A stretch of DNA of 64,000 nt from SG8-30 sp963710135 (GTDB lineage: Bacteria > Pseudomonadota > Gammaproteobacteria > Steroidobacterales > Steroidobacteraceae): assembly GCA_963710135.1 (NCBI GenBank), contig CAVPYY010000006.1:62001-126000 (forward strand). The letters are read 5' to 3'. Of the stretch, positions 26,648 to 36,616 are shown one piece after another. Position numbers and translations under genes: made by a program. Within the stretch, counting starts at the first letter, position 1. Every line of letters starts with the position of its first letter. The notes beneath the pieces were generated by a model. The model saw nothing but the letters and a program-made list of their open reading frames with translations. It did not search any database and had not been told where the DNA came from.

Positions 26648-29239
26648 TCAGAACTGGTAGCTGAGCTTCACGCCAAAGTAGGTTTCCCGCTGCGGCGTGA
26701 CTACGACACCCTGGTTGGCCGGGAAGTTGAAGTTGCCCGGAATCGAGAAGTCCGACCAGCGGCCGGCCGCGGCATAGGCGTCCTCGTCCAGCAGGTTGTT
26801 GCCGAACACCTCCGCGCGCAGCTTGCCGTTGGTGATGCCGGCCCGTGCATTCAGCAGCGTCTGCGACGGCGCCTTGGCGAGGTTGCTCTCATCCACGTAG
26901 TACTCGCCGAAGTAGATCAGGTCCCAGCGCGTGAACCAGTCCCAGCCGGTCGCGCCGAGCGGCGCCACCCAGTTGGCGGCGACATTGCCCTTGAACTCGG
27001 GATAACGCGGGCTGGAATTGCCCTTCATCTGGCTGGTGCCGGACAGCTGCTCGACGAAGTTGAAGGTAAAATCCGTGTACTCGTTGCTGGTCCACTCCAG
27101 CCCGCCCTGCAGCGTGAAGTAGTCGTTGACGAACCAGGTTCCCTCCAACTCCAGGCCCATGAGTTCCGAGAAACCCGGGACCTGCAGCTGGATGGTGCGC
27201 AGCGTGTCGTTGCAGAACAGGTCGGTCGAGGCGCGCACGCCGCAGGGCGCGCCGCCGGCATCGACCGTGTCGCGCACGAATGGCGCGTTGGTGTTGCCGT
27301 TGAAGTCGACCACCGGCGCGGACAGGCGCCCCTTCTGGTTCTCCCACTCCATGTAGTAGAACGCGGCGGTGGTGGCCACCTTGCCGTCCATCCACTGCTG
27401 CTTCCAGCCGATCTCGTAGCTGTCGAGCTTCTCGCGATCCAGGAAATCCTGCACCTCCGGGATCCCGTTGCTGCCGGTCGCGATGCCCAGTTCAGGGTAC
27501 GGATCCGCGCCGTTCTGCGCCTGGTCGCGCACCGAGGCGATCTGCTCCGCGGTCCGCATGTTGTCCGGCCCGTAGATGTACTCGGCGTTGATGTCGCCCG
27601 GCAGCACACCCACGGAGTAGCTAGCGTAGAGATTGGTTTCAGGCGTCGGCTGCCACTGCACGATCACGCGCGGCAGGACGTCGTCCCATTTCCCCTTGGC
27701 GACCGGCAGTCCGGCCTGCGCCGCGATGATCTGCCCCTTCTCGAGCTCGTCCTCCTGGTAGCGCGCCTCGACCGACACCGACCAGGCGTCAGCGAACTTC
27801 CAGGTGACACCGCCGAAGAGCGCCGTGTAGGTCTGGTTGACGTTGTTGACCAGGCTGTTGTTGAAAGTCAGCGGAATGAACGCGCCGCCGCCGACCGGGA
27901 ACGCGGTCACCGCCGTGCCGCCGTTGCCGCTTTGCGTGTATTCGAGCTCGTAGTAGGAGGCGCCGACCACCCAGGACAGCGGGCCGTCCTGGTTGGAGGT
28001 CAGGCGGATCTCGTAGTTGTCGTCCTGCAGGCTTTGCGGGTCGGTCGACCACCAGCTTTCCACGTCGGTGAAGTCGAAATCGCGCAGCCAGTTGGCGTTC
28101 ATCTCGTTGTAGCCGACGACGCCGGACAGCACCCAGCCATTGGGAAACTCGTAGTCGGCCGTGGCGCCCACGTAGGTGGTGTTGCGCTTGAGCCCGTAGT
28201 AGTCGAGACCGATGGCCGCGGCGATCGCCGGGTCGTTGGCGCCGTTGTTCAGCAACTGCGTCTGCAGGTAGTTCGGCCGCGTCGGGAACACGGCCACGCC
28301 GAGCGAGGTGTTGTAGCTGATCAGGCTGCCGTTGTTCGCCGTGTTGGCCTGGTTGATGCCCGGGATGGTCCCGCAGATGTAGCGCCTGCGCGGTTCGCCG
28401 TTCGGGCCGAAGGTCCCGGTACAGGTGTCGTTGAGATTGCCCGAGATGAACCCGCCCGCGGAGGGACCGTCACGGTCCTCGCCGTAGTAGGCGCGCAGCT
28501 TGATGGTGAGCGCGTCGATGGGCGTGGCGACCACCTTGGCCGCGATCGAGCGGGTCTTCTGCTCGCCGAGACCGTCGCCGAAGTTGCTGGTGAAGATGGC
28601 GCCGCGGTCGTAGTAGCGACCCGACAGGCGGAAGGCCAGCTTGTCCTCGACGATCGGGCCCTCGAGGCTGCCCGTGTACTCGTAGTCTTCGTCTTCGGCA
28701 AAACTCGCGGTGACCTTGCTGCGCCACTCGTTGCCGGGATCCTTGGTGACGTAGTTGACCGCCCCGCCGAAGGTGTTGCGGCCGAAGTAGACGGCCTGCG
28801 GGCCCTTGACGACTTCGACCCGCTGCAGGTCTTCCGCGCCGACCCCGGAGCAGCCGGACGCGACGTAGATGCCGTCGATGAACAGCGCGCCGAGCTGGTA
28901 GACGGCCTGCTCCGAATTCACGTTCATGCCGCGGAAGCGGATCGAGCAGTTGAAACGTCCCGCGATCTGCCCGGCCTGTTCGCTGAACTGCAGCCCGGGG
29001 GTGCGCAGCGCGATGTCCTCGAGGCTCTTGACGCCGATGGACTCGAGCGCGGATTCGGAAAAGGCGGTGACGGCGATCGGCACTTCCTGCAGCGATTCCT
29101 CGCGTTTGCGCGCGGTGACGACGACTTCTTCCAGCGATACCGTGCGCGTGGCCTGCGCCAGCGACACCGACGGCGCCACGAGGCCTCCGGCCAGGGCGGC
29201 CGCGATGGCGTACTTCAAGCGGTTGTCTGCAGCCTTCAT
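26648..29239 (-). CDS. TonB-dependent outer membrane receptor 2
   Basis: The ATG at 29239 (upstream GAGGGGAG) gives an intact 863-residue receptor. It has a signal peptide ending in SVSLAQA, TonB-box-like LEEVVVTARKRE, a plug (VKSLEDIALRTPGLQFSE, VEVVKGPQAVYFGRNTFGGAVNYVTKDPG), and a 22-strand-type barrel ending in the terminal Phe of VKLSYQF. A frame from 29341 would place its first codons on the operator and is rejected. It imports a large or scarce ligand across the outer membrane with TonB/ExbBD, which are not in the window. The TTGTATACAA site 92 bp upstream makes it a likely member of the proposed regulon. Confidence 0.92.
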   Translation of the reverse strand: MKAADNRLKYAIAAALAGGLVAPSVSLAQATRTVSLEEVVVTARKREESLQEVPIAVTAFSESALESIGVKSLEDIALRTPGLQFSEQAGQIAGRFNCSIRFRGMNVNSEQAVYQLGALFIDGIYVASGCSGVGAEDLQRVEVVKGPQAVYFGRNTFGGAVNYVTKDPGNEWRSKVTASFAEDEDYEYTGSLEGPIVEDKLAFRLSGRYYDRGAIFTSNFGDGLGEQKTRSIAAKVVATPIDALTIKLRAYYGEDRDGPSAGGFISGNLNDTCTGTFGPNGEPRRRYICGTIPGINQANTANNGSLISYNTSLGVAVFPTRPNYLQTQLLNNGANDPAIAAAIGLDYYGLKRNTTYVGATADYEFPNGWVLSGVVGYNEMNANWLRDFDFTDVESWWSTDPQSLQDDNYEIRLTSNQDGPLSWVVGASYYELEYTQSGNGGTAVTAFPVGGGAFIPLTFNNSLVNNVNQTYTALFGGVTWKFADAWSVSVEARYQEDELEKGQIIAAQAGLPVAKGKWDDVLPRVIVQWQPTPETNLYASYSVGVLPGDINAEYIYGPDNMRTAEQIASVRDQAQNGADPYPELGIATGSNGIPEVQDFLDREKLDSYEIGWKQQWMDGKVATTAAFYYMEWENQKGRLSAPVVDFNGNTNAPFVRDTVDAGGAPCGVRASTDLFCNDTLRTIQLQVPGFSELMGLELEGTWFVNDYFTLQGGLEWTSNEYTDFTFNFVEQLSGTSQMKGNSSPRYPEFKGNVAANWVAPLGATGWDWFTRWDLIYFGEYYVDESNLAKAPSQTLLNARAGITNGKLRAEVFGNNLLDEDAYAAAGRWSDFSIPGNFNFPANQGVVVTPQRETYFGVKLSYQF

Positions 29240-29331
29240 CCAGATGCTCCCCTCGGAATTCGGTTGTGGCCCGAGCCGACGCGCGGACGCGCATCGCTTC
29301 CCCTCATGCTCGCGGGTATAGGTAACATCCG

Positions 29332-29341
29332 TTGTATACAA
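29332..29341. promoter_or_regulatory. TTGTATACAA palindrome (proposed GntR operator) 4
   Basis: An exact copy lies between divergent genes, 92 bp from the TonB receptor 2 start and 60 bp from the Sel1-like gene start. It could repress either or both promoters. Confidence 0.65.
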
Positions 29342-29401
29342 AGTAAACGGCTTTGTCGCGCTGCGTGGCCAGGTGTTGGCAAATCACAACAGGAGGATTC
29401 C

Positions 29402-30013
29402 ATGACGAACCGCGTCCTTTCGAATCGGCTTGGCCGGGTTCTGCTCGTGCTGGCGGCGTTGGCCGCAGGCCGTGTCATGGCCGCGCCCACGGAGTGCGAT
29501 CGTCTCGCCGGGCACCCGTCGGATCCCGACCGGGTGCTGGAGGGCGTGTCGAGCCTGACCGTGCGGGGCTGGAACGATGCCGCGGTCTGGGCCTGCCGCC
29601 AGGCCGTCGCGGACGATGACGGCAACGCACGTCTGCGCTACAACCTCGGCCGCGCGCTGTTCTACCGGGGAGACCAGGCCGAGGCGCTCGGCCACCTGGC
29701 GACCTCGGCCGCCGCGGGTCACCGGCAGGCGCAGTTCGTTCTCGGTCTGATGTATACCAACGGCGTGGGCGACATCCTGCCCGCGGACGCCTGTCGGGCC
29801 CTGGAGTGGTGGACGACCGCGGCAAGCCGGGACCATTTTGCGGCCCGGGTGGCGCTGGGCCGCGACTTCGTACGCGGGGCCTACGCGGACTGCCCGGACC
29901 TGCCTGACGCCGCCCGGGTCGATGCCTGGCTCGCGGCTGCGGCGAGCGAGACCAGCGATTACTACCAGGGTCTGCTGATCGCCTGGACCCGCGAGCAACT
30001 CGCGGGACGCTGA
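29402..30013 (+). CDS. Secreted Sel1/TPR-like repeat protein
   Basis: The ATG has AGGAGG seven bases upstream and gives 203 residues. A signal peptide ends near GRVMAAPTEC. The mature protein has TPR/Sel1-type repeats (ARLRYNLGRALFYRGDQAEALGHL, then ATSAAAGHRQAQFVLGLMY). It probably acts in the periplasm as an interaction scaffold; no enzymatic motif is visible. It diverges from TonB receptor 2 and converges end to end with the small gene that stops at 30014. Confidence 0.78.
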   Translation: MTNRVLSNRLGRVLLVLAALAAGRVMAAPTECDRLAGHPSDPDRVLEGVSSLTVRGWNDAAVWACRQAVADDDGNARLRYNLGRALFYRGDQAEALGHLATSAAAGHRQAQFVLGLMYTNGVGDILPADACRALEWWTTAASRDHFAARVALGRDFVRGAYADCPDLPDAARVDAWLAAAASETSDYYQGLLIAWTREQLAGR

Positions 30014-30376
30014 TCAGTCGCGGCGGCGATACTGGTTCAAGACCTGGAAGACCCGCTCGATCAGGGCTTCACGCCTGCGAAAGCGTTCCGCCGCGGCCGC
30101 ATCGTCGGCCGCGAACTTCTCGACGGCGTCCGGCGCCAGCACCCCCGCCTGCGCGAGCAGGCGCTCGAGCGTGTCGATGCGTTCGAACGCCACCGACACC
30201 TCTGCGGTCAGCGCGACCACGATCGCCATCAGCTGATCGACCGCGGGGTCGTCGTAGAACTGCGCGCGCCGTCCCTTGGGATCACGCGGCAGCTGGCTGG
30301 GTGCACGTTTTGGCGCACTGTCGGTGCCGAGCGCCGGTTTGCGACGCGTCCTCGTTGCTGACTTGCTGGCCGCCAT
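30014..30376 (-). CDS. Small hypothetical protein
   Basis: The 120-residue protein has an N-terminal basic, low-complexity stretch (SKSATRTRRKPALGTDSAPK) followed by a helical region with a heptad-like pattern (DQLMAIVVALTAEVSVAFERID). Its ATG shares one base with the SDR stop (TGATG), so the two are cotranscribed. I do not recognise a family. A coiled-coil adaptor is possible. Confidence 0.68.
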   Translation of the reverse strand: MAASKSATRTRRKPALGTDSAPKRAPSQLPRDPKGRRAQFYDDPAVDQLMAIVVALTAEVSVAFERIDTLERLLAQAGVLAPDAVEKFAADDAAAAERFRRREALIERVFQVLNQYRRRD

Positions 30377-31206
30377 CAGTGCATCTCCACGCCGCCGCTC
30401 ACGTTCATCGCTTCCCCGGTGATGTAGCCGCCCTCTTCGGAGCACAGGAACGCCACCGCGCCGGCGGTATCGGCCGCGACGCCGACACGCCTGAGCGGTA
30501 TGCGCTCCTTCATCGCGGCCAGGTACTCGGGCACCGTCTGGCCGTTGAGCTTGGCGAAGTACTCGTTCTGCACGGCGCCGAGACCGGTGGTGACGTGGTT
30601 CGGGCACACGGCGTTGACCGTAATGCCATGGGGCCCCAGCTCCATCGCCGCGCTGCGCGTCAGGCCGACCATGCCGTGCTTGGAGGCCGTGTATGCGGCC
30701 ATGTGGCGGTGGCCGGACTTGGCCGCCTGGCTCGCGATGTTGATGATCCGTCCGCCCTCGCCCTGCGCGATCATCTGCGCGGCCGCATGACGGGTGCACA
30801 GGAACGCACCGGTGAGATTCACCTCGAGCACGGCGCGCCAATGCTCGGCGCTGGTGTCCACGATGGGCGAGATCAGGTAGCCGATGCCGGCGTTGTTGAC
30901 CAGGATGTCCAGGCGGCCGTAGTGGCCGGCAGCGGCGGCGACCGCGGCCTTCACCTGGGCTTCGTCGCGCACGTCGAGCGAGACCGCGAGGGCGTCGCCC
31001 CCGGCACTGCGGATGCCTGCCGCGACCTGCTCCAGTGCTTCGCTGGTGCCGATGTGGCTCGACGGCATGTTCGGCTGCGGCACGCCGAGATCGGTGACGA
31101 CGACGCGCGCGCCGGCCTCGGCCAGGCGCAGCGCGATGGCCTGGCCCAGCCCGCCCTCGCGCCCCGCACCGGTGATCAGCGCCACCTTGTCCTGGAGCTT
31201 GTTCAC
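30376..31206 (-). CDS. Short-chain dehydrogenase/reductase
   Basis: The GTG at 31206 with GGGGACGG upstream gives 276 residues. It has the NAD(P) motif TGAGREGGLGQAIA, the LDILVNNAGIGY segment, the catalytic Ser in IINIASQAAKSG and the YTASK motif (Tyr and Lys), then the C-terminal GGYITGEAMNVSGG. This is a classical, full-length SDR acting on a secondary alcohol or ketone of unknown identity. It sits 35 bp downstream of the ABC transporter ATPase genes and is probably in the same transcription unit. Confidence 0.92.
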   Translation of the reverse strand: MNKLQDKVALITGAGREGGLGQAIALRLAEAGARVVVTDLGVPQPNMPSSHIGTSEALEQVAAGIRSAGGDALAVSLDVRDEAQVKAAVAAAAGHYGRLDILVNNAGIGYLISPIVDTSAEHWRAVLEVNLTGAFLCTRHAAAQMIAQGEGGRIINIASQAAKSGHRHMAAYTASKHGMVGLTRSAAMELGPHGITVNAVCPNHVTTGLGAVQNEYFAKLNGQTVPEYLAAMKERIPLRRVGVAADTAGAVAFLCSEEGGYITGEAMNVSGGVEMH

Positions 31207-31241
31207 ATCCGTCCCCGCCGGTTGCAAGGCGCCGGATTCTT

Positions 31242-32254
31242 TCACGACTTTCCGCCGGGGGACAGTCCCTCGGGCCACTCGCGCCAGCGATGACAGGCGA
31301 TTCGGTGATCAGGGCGCGCCTGCTCGAGCGCTGGTCGCTCGCGCCGGCAGCGTTCGATGGCGTGGACGCAGCGCGTGTGGAACACGCAACCGGCCGGCGG
31401 CGACAGCGGCGAGGGCAACTCGCCCAGGGGCAGCATCGCGGTATCGACGGGCGTCGCCGGGCGGGATCCGGCCGCGGAACGGCGTCGAGCAATGCGCGCG
31501 TGTAGGGATGCAGCGGCCGCGCGTAGAGGTCGTCGCGCGCGGCCTGTTCCATCGTCCGGCCGAGATACATGACCATCACCCGATCGCTGAGGTGCGCCAC
31601 GACGGCGAGGTTGTGGCTGATGAAGAGATAGCTGATGCCGAGACTGTCGCGCAGCTCGGCGAGCAGGTTGACGACCTGCCCCTGCACCGACACGTCGAGC
31701 GCGCTGACCGGCTCGTCGCACACGATCAGGCGCGGCCGCAGGATGATGGCACGGGCGATGCCGATCCGCTGGCACTGGCCGCCGCTGAACTCGTGCGGAT
31801 AGCGGTCCGCCAGCTCGGGGGCCAGGCCGACACGCTCCAGGGCCGCCAGCACCCGCTCGCGCCCCGCCGTCCGGCCAAGCCCGGGTTCGAAGATGTCGAG
31901 CGGTTCGCGCACGCTCTGGCCGACGGTGCGGCGCGGGTCGAGGCTGCCGACCGGATCCTGGAAGACCAGCTGCGCGTGGCGACGATGGCGACGCAGCGCT
32001 TCGCCGCGCAGCTGGTCGATGCGTTCGCCGGCGAGCCGCACGCTGCCGGCCGAAATCGGGGTCAGGCCCAGGATGGCGCGCCCGAGCGTGCTCTTGCCGC
32101 AGCCCGACTCGCCGACGACGCCCGAGCGTCTGGCCGCGGTCGAGTGCGAGACTCACCTGGTCGACGGCGGTCAGCCAGCGGCGCTGCCAGGGCCAGCGGG
32201 TAGCGACCGCGAACCGCACCGAGCACGCCGACTGGCCTCCAGTACGCGGCTCAC
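31242..32254 (-). CDS. Dpp/Opp-type ABC transporter ATPase (DppF-like; frameshifts)
   Basis: The inferred GTG start at 32254 overlaps the previous ATPase stop. Parts lie in different frames: LTAVDQVSLALDRGQTLG; Walker A GESGCGKSTLGRAI; VFQDPVGSLDPRRTVGQS; signature FSGGQCQRIGIARAI; Walker B LIVCDEPVSALDVSVQGQV; and the oligopeptide-type C-terminal motif with Cys (PAGCVFHTRCVHAIERC). Breaks fall near 32230, near 32121 (one extra C in CCC) and between 31441 and 31500. All core motifs survive, so I read this as one intact gene with indel errors. It couples ATP hydrolysis to peptide-like solute import. Confidence 0.82.
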
Positions 32255-33226
32255 GGCGGCGACGGCCCGGTCAGCGGCCAGTGGCAGGCATGGCCGCCGG
32301 CGGTCGCGCCCACGAATGGCGGGCGGTCGGCTTCGCAGCGTCGACCGGCCCGCGGACAGCGCGGCCGGAACGCGCAGCCGGCGCTGCGCGCGCCCGGGCC
32401 GCGGCGGCAGGCCGGCGATGCGTGCGCATCGGGCGCGCCGGATCGTCGTCGAGCCGCGGCACCGCCGCGAGCAGTCCCGCGGTGTACGGATGGGCCGGCG
32501 CGCCGAACAGCTCCTGCACGGTGCCTCCTCGACCTTCCTGCCCGCGTACATGACGACGACGCGCTCGGCGAGTCCGGCCACCACGCCGAGATCGTGGGTG
32601 ACCAGCACCAGCGCCATGCCGAGCTCCGCGCGCAGCTCGCGGAACAGCCGCATCACCTGCGCCTGCACCGTGACGTCGAGCGCCGTGGTCGGCTCGTCGG
32701 CGATCAGCAGTCGGGGCCTGGGCATCAGCGCCGCGGCGATCGCCACGCGCTGGCGCGTGCCGCCCGACAGTTCATGCGGGTACTGCCGCAGGCGCGTCGC
32801 CGCGTCGGCGACGTGCACGCGCTCGAGCATTCGCTGCGCCTCGCGGCGGGCGGTGTCGCGATCGACCGGGCGATGCGCACGAAGCGCCTCGACCAGCTGG
32901 GCGCCCACCGTCATGTGCGGCGTCAGGCTGCCCAGCGCATCCTGGAACACGAAGCCGATGCCGGCGCCACGCAGGCGCTCAGATGTGCGCGGGCCGATTC
33001 AGCATCTCGACGCCGTCGAACAGGGCCTGGCCGGTGGCGCGGCCATTGGCGGCCAGCAGGCCCTGCCGTTGCGAGCAGGCTCTGGCTCTTGCCGGAACCG
33101 GACTCGCCGACGATCGCCACGCAGTCGCGCTCGCCGATGTCGAGATCGAGCGAATCGACGGCCAGCACGTCGCCGCCCGGACCGGTGAAACGCGACCGAC
33201 AGGCCGCGCAGCGACAACAGGCTCAC
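32251..33226 (-). CDS. Dpp/Opp-type ABC transporter ATPase (DppD-like; several frameshifts)
   Basis: The GTG at 33226 overlaps the permease stop. Reconstructed pieces read LLSLRGLSVAF, then DSLDLDIGERDCVAIVGESG with Walker A GESGSGKS, FQDALGSLTPHMTVGAQL, LSGGTRQRVAIAAAL, LLIADEPTTALDVTVQAQV, APAHPYTAGLLAAVPRLDD and a C-terminal GGHACHWPLTGP ending in TGA at 32251-32253. Single-base breaks occur near 33187, in the GGG after the SLLAT segment, after PAH, in the GGAGG after KVEE, and twice in the last 80 codons. The density of breaks with conserved motifs intact points to sequence error. Confidence 0.8.
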
Positions 33227-34080
33227 GCCCGCTCCCGCGGATCCAGCGCGTCGCGCAGACCGTCACCGAGAAAGTTGAAGCAGAACACGATCAACACCAG
33301 GCAACCAGCCGGCACCAGCAGGATCCACGGCGCACTTTCCATGTCGGTCGCGCCATCGGCGATCAGGTTGCCGAGGCTGGCCAGCGGCTCCTGGATGCCG
33401 ATGCCGAGGAAGCTGAGGAAACTTTCGATGAGGATCATCTGCGGAATCATCAGCGTGGCGTATACCACCACCGGTCCCAGCAGGTTGGGCACGACGTGCC
33501 GCGAGACCACGCGGACCGGGCCCGCGCCGGCGGCAACGGCCGCCTCCACGAACTCGCGCCGGCGCAGGCCGATCGCCTGGCCGCGCACCACCCTGGCCAT
33601 CGTCAGCCAGCCGGTGGCGCCGATCGCGATCAGCAGGGTGGCGGGACTGCGATCGAAGACGACCGTGAGGATGATGACGAAGAACACGCCGGGCAGCGCG
33701 TACAGCACGTCGACGAAGCGCATCAACAGCCCGTCGATCCTGCCGCCCGCGTAACCGGCCGTCGCGCCCCAGCTGACGCCGATCACGACGCTGAGCAAGG
33801 TCGCGAGCAGCGCGATGGTCAGCGAGACGCGCGCCCCGTGCAGCGTGCGCACGAACAGGTCGCGGCCGAGCCGGTCGGTGCCGAGCCAGTGCCCGGACCC
33901 GAGGTCGGGGCCGATGGCCATGTTGGCCCAGTCGATCTCCTCGGGACCGTAACGGCTGAACTCGGGCCCGGCGAATGCCAGCACGGTCAGCAGTGCGAGC
34001 AGGATGCCGCTGGCCGAAGCGGCGCGGTTGCCGGCGAGGCGCGCCAGCGCGTCCCGCCACAGACCCCGCGGCGGGCTCAT
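33223..34080 (-). CDS. ABC transporter permease (DppC-like)
   Basis: This intact 285-residue inner-membrane protein starts at the ATG overlapping the upstream permease stop (ATGA). It has an N-terminal extension typical of DppC, HWLGTDRLGRDLFVRTLHGARVSL, and about six membrane helices. The EAA loop reads EFVEAAVAAGAGPVRVVSRHVVPN. It forms the permease with the DppB-like protein. It is one of the few members of this transporter operon with no frame break. Confidence 0.9.
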   Translation of the reverse strand: MSPPRGLWRDALARLAGNRAASASGILLALLTVLAFAGPEFSRYGPEEIDWANMAIGPDLGSGHWLGTDRLGRDLFVRTLHGARVSLTIALLATLLSVVIGVSWGATAGYAGGRIDGLLMRFVDVLYALPGVFFVIILTVVFDRSPATLLIAIGATGWLTMARVVRGQAIGLRRREFVEAAVAAGAGPVRVVSRHVVPNLLGPVVVYATLMIPQMILIESFLSFLGIGIQEPLASLGNLIADGATDMESAPWILLVPAGCLVLIVFCFNFLGDGLRDALDPRERA

Positions 34081-35009
34081 TGCGACCCCGACGGCCGTGT
34101 TCGGGGATCCAGCCAGGCGTAGGCGATGTCGACCGCGAGGTTCAGCGAGGATCATCGCCGTGGCATAGACGACGACCATGCCCATCACCAGCGTGTAGTC
34201 GCGATTGAGCGCGCCCTGGACCAGATAGCGGCCGAGCCCGGGCAGCCCGAAGATGGTCTCGACCACCAGCGAGCCGGTCAGCACCGCGCCGTCGCGGGCC
34301 CGAGATAGCTGACCACCGGCGCCAGCGCCGCCGGCAAGGCATGGCGCAGGATCACGCGCGCATGCGGCACCCCGCGCGCGCGGGCCGCGCGCACCCAGGG
34401 CGCGCGCAGGGTCTCGAGCAGGCTGCCGCGGGTGAGCCGCGCCACGTACGCGATGACCGGCAGGGCCAGCGTCGCGACCGGCAGCACCATGTCGCGCACC
34501 GTGCCCTCGCTCCAGCCGGCCACCGGCAGCCACCCCAGGTAGATGCCGAACACCAGCGCGGCCAGCGGCGCGACCACGAACACCGGCACGGCGATACCGA
34601 GCACGGCGAGCGCCATCACCGCGTGATCGGCTGGCCGGTTGTGGTTCAGTGCGGCGACGATGCCGCACGGCACGCCCACCAGCACCGCGAGCAACATCGC
34701 GGCGGCGCCGAGCAGCAGGCTCACCGGCGCGCCGGTGGCGATCAGTTCGGTGACCGTGAAATCCTTGAACTTGAACGACGGCCCGAAGTCACCGCGCGCG
34801 AGGCCGGCGAGGTAGCGGCCGAACTGCACCGCAAACGGCTGGTCGAGCCCGTAGGCCCGCTCCAGGTTGGCCTTGATCTCAGGCGGCAGCGCCTGCTCTT
34901 CGTCGAACGGTCCGCCTGGTGCCAGCCGAGTCAGCGCGAAGGCGAGCAGGATGATCAGGCCGAGCGTGGGGATGGCGCCGAGCAGCCGCCTGATGAGGTA
35001 GCCGGTCAA
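34077..35009 (-). CDS. ABC transporter permease (DppB-like; frameshifts)
   Basis: It starts with MTGYLIRRLLGAIPTLGLII and continues with TRLAPGGPFDEEQALPPEI, both typical of DppB. The EAA loop is RAARARGVPHARVILRHALP. The frame breaks after VSYLGPA, continues as TGSLVVETIFGLPGLGRYLV, breaks again near 34145, and ends in a TGA overlapping the next permease start. With these repaired the protein has about 310 residues and six membrane spans, normal for the family. No solute-binding protein gene adjoins the operon. Confidence 0.83.
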
Positions 35010-35024
35010 ACGCCGCCCGTCCCG

Positions 35025-36253
35025 TCAGTGCGCAGAACGCGCCGGCGTGCGAATCAGCATCGATGCCACGAAGGCCACTGCGATCAGCGCCGTCATGATG
35101 CCGAAGCCCAGCTGGTAGCTGCCGGTCGCGTCGAAGGTCATGCCGGTGATCCACGGGCCGATTGCGCCGCCGGTGGCGTCGATGGTGGTGATGGCGCCCA
35201 GGATCTTGCCGAGGGAGCGCGCGCCGAACACGTCCGCGACCAGCGTCTGCAGCATCGTGTAGTTGCCGCCCCAACCGAGCCCGAACAGCCACAGCGCTGG
35301 CCAGACGAGCGCGGCTTGCATCGTCGTCAGCATGCCGGCACCGACCAGCATCAGCACCAGGCACAGCGCGAACACCACCTTGCGCGGCAGCCATTCGGAC
35401 AGCGCGCCGGCACCCAGCTTGCCGACCAGCCCCATCACGAACAGCGGGAAAAACGCCTGTGACGCACCGGCGGCGTCGTAGCCGAGATCCTGCATGTGCA
35501 GGAACAGGTTTCCGGACAGGCCCAGGATTGAATAGAAGGTGCAGAACGCGGCGATGGCGATCAACCAGAAATTCAGCGTGCGGATCGCCGCGCCGAACTC
35601 GTAGCCGCCCTGTCCGCCCCCGGTCGCGCGCGACTGCGGCGCCGCCGAGCGGTTCGATGCCGATCTCCTTCGGCCACTCCTTGACCACCAGCCAGATCAC
35701 CGGCAACAGCACCAGCGGGATGAAGCAGATGATGGTGAAGGCGTCGCGCCAGCCGTGCTGGTCGATGATCCAGGTGTTGACCTGGGGAATGAGCGCGTTG
35801 CCGAGGCTGGTCCCCGGACAGCATCAGGCCCAGCGCCAGGCCGCGACGCGAGACGAACCAGCGCGAGACCAGCGTGACGCAGACCACCAGGCCCGCCCCG
35901 GCGAGCGAGGCGCCCATCGCAAAGCGCAGCAGGTAGACGTCGCCGAGGCTGTCGACCGTGGAAAACAGATACAGCGCCAGCGCCAGCACCAGCGCGCCGG
36001 CGGTCATCGCCGGGCGGACGCCGTACCGATCGGCCACCCAGCCGCCCAGCGGCGCGAGCGCGGCCGACGACAGCAACTGGATGGTGTCGCCGAACTTGAG
36101 CGCGCCACGCGACATCGCAAGTTCTTCGAGCAGGTGTCCGTCGAAGACGTTGATGCCCGCGAGCGTCAGGGCATTGGTGATCCAGATCACCACGAAGGCC
36201 GGCAGCACGATGCCCCACCAGCCGTAGAACCGCCATCCAGCCTGAGCGCGCAT
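35025..36253 (-). CDS. Major facilitator superfamily transporter (frameshifts)
   Basis: It starts MRAQAGWRFYGWWGIVLPAF and gives about 409 residues and twelve helices once two indels are removed: one extra base after GLMLSG near 35817, and one near 35640. The loop motif GGWVADRYGVRPAM between helices 2 and 3, and GKLGAGALSEWLPRK in the second half, are typical of oxalate/formate-antiporter-like or monocarboxylate-like MFS proteins. It ends 15 bp before the ABC permease gene start, so it could be the upstream member of that transport operon. Confidence 0.8.
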
Positions 36254-36303
36254 GCAATCCCTCTCGATAGATGGTGGTTTCCGGACTGCCGCGTGACCGG
36301 CGG

Positions 36304-36616
36304 CTAGATCGCTTCGGTGACCATGAACACCGGCGATTCCGCGAACTCGCGGAACTGGCGGGCGACGTCCGCCATGAACGGTGACGCGCCGATGTCCGGA
36401 CTTCAGCGCGGCGACACTGCTGACCCGCAGGATCTCCACGTACTGAAACGGCGCCGCGGCCGCGCCGGAGAGCAGGCCCGTCGTGCGCAGCACCTCGAAC
36501 TCGTCGACCGCCGCCAGGCCACGCACGGTCGGCAGGTCGGTGCGCTGCGCCCACTGCTCGTATTGCTCGACGCTGGCGCCGGACTTGAGATTGAACAGCA
36601 CGATGATTGCGGTCAT
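36304..36616 (-). CDS. REDY-like (HapK-type) small protein, one frameshift
   Basis: The reconstructed protein of about 103 residues begins MTAIIVLFNLKSGASVEQYE, with TDLPTVRGLAAVDEFEVLRTTGLL and FQYVEILRV, matching REDY-like HapK family proteins (dimeric alpha/beta-barrel fold). One extra base near 36399 breaks it after AALKS; the restored tail is SPFMADVARQFREFAESPVF, ending in TAG at 36304. Such proteins often sit in catabolic or prodigiosin-like gene clusters with unknown or accessory enzymatic roles. Confidence 0.72.

Noticed and set aside
29752..29757. GTATAC inside the Sel1-like gene as another operator
   Set aside because: It lies within the coding frame (LMYTNG), lacks the TT...AA flanks (TGTATACCAA) and has no promoter next to it.
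33460..33465. GTATAC inside the DppC-like permease gene as an operator
   Set aside because: It is coding sequence with flanks GGCGTATACCACC; only the six-base core matches.
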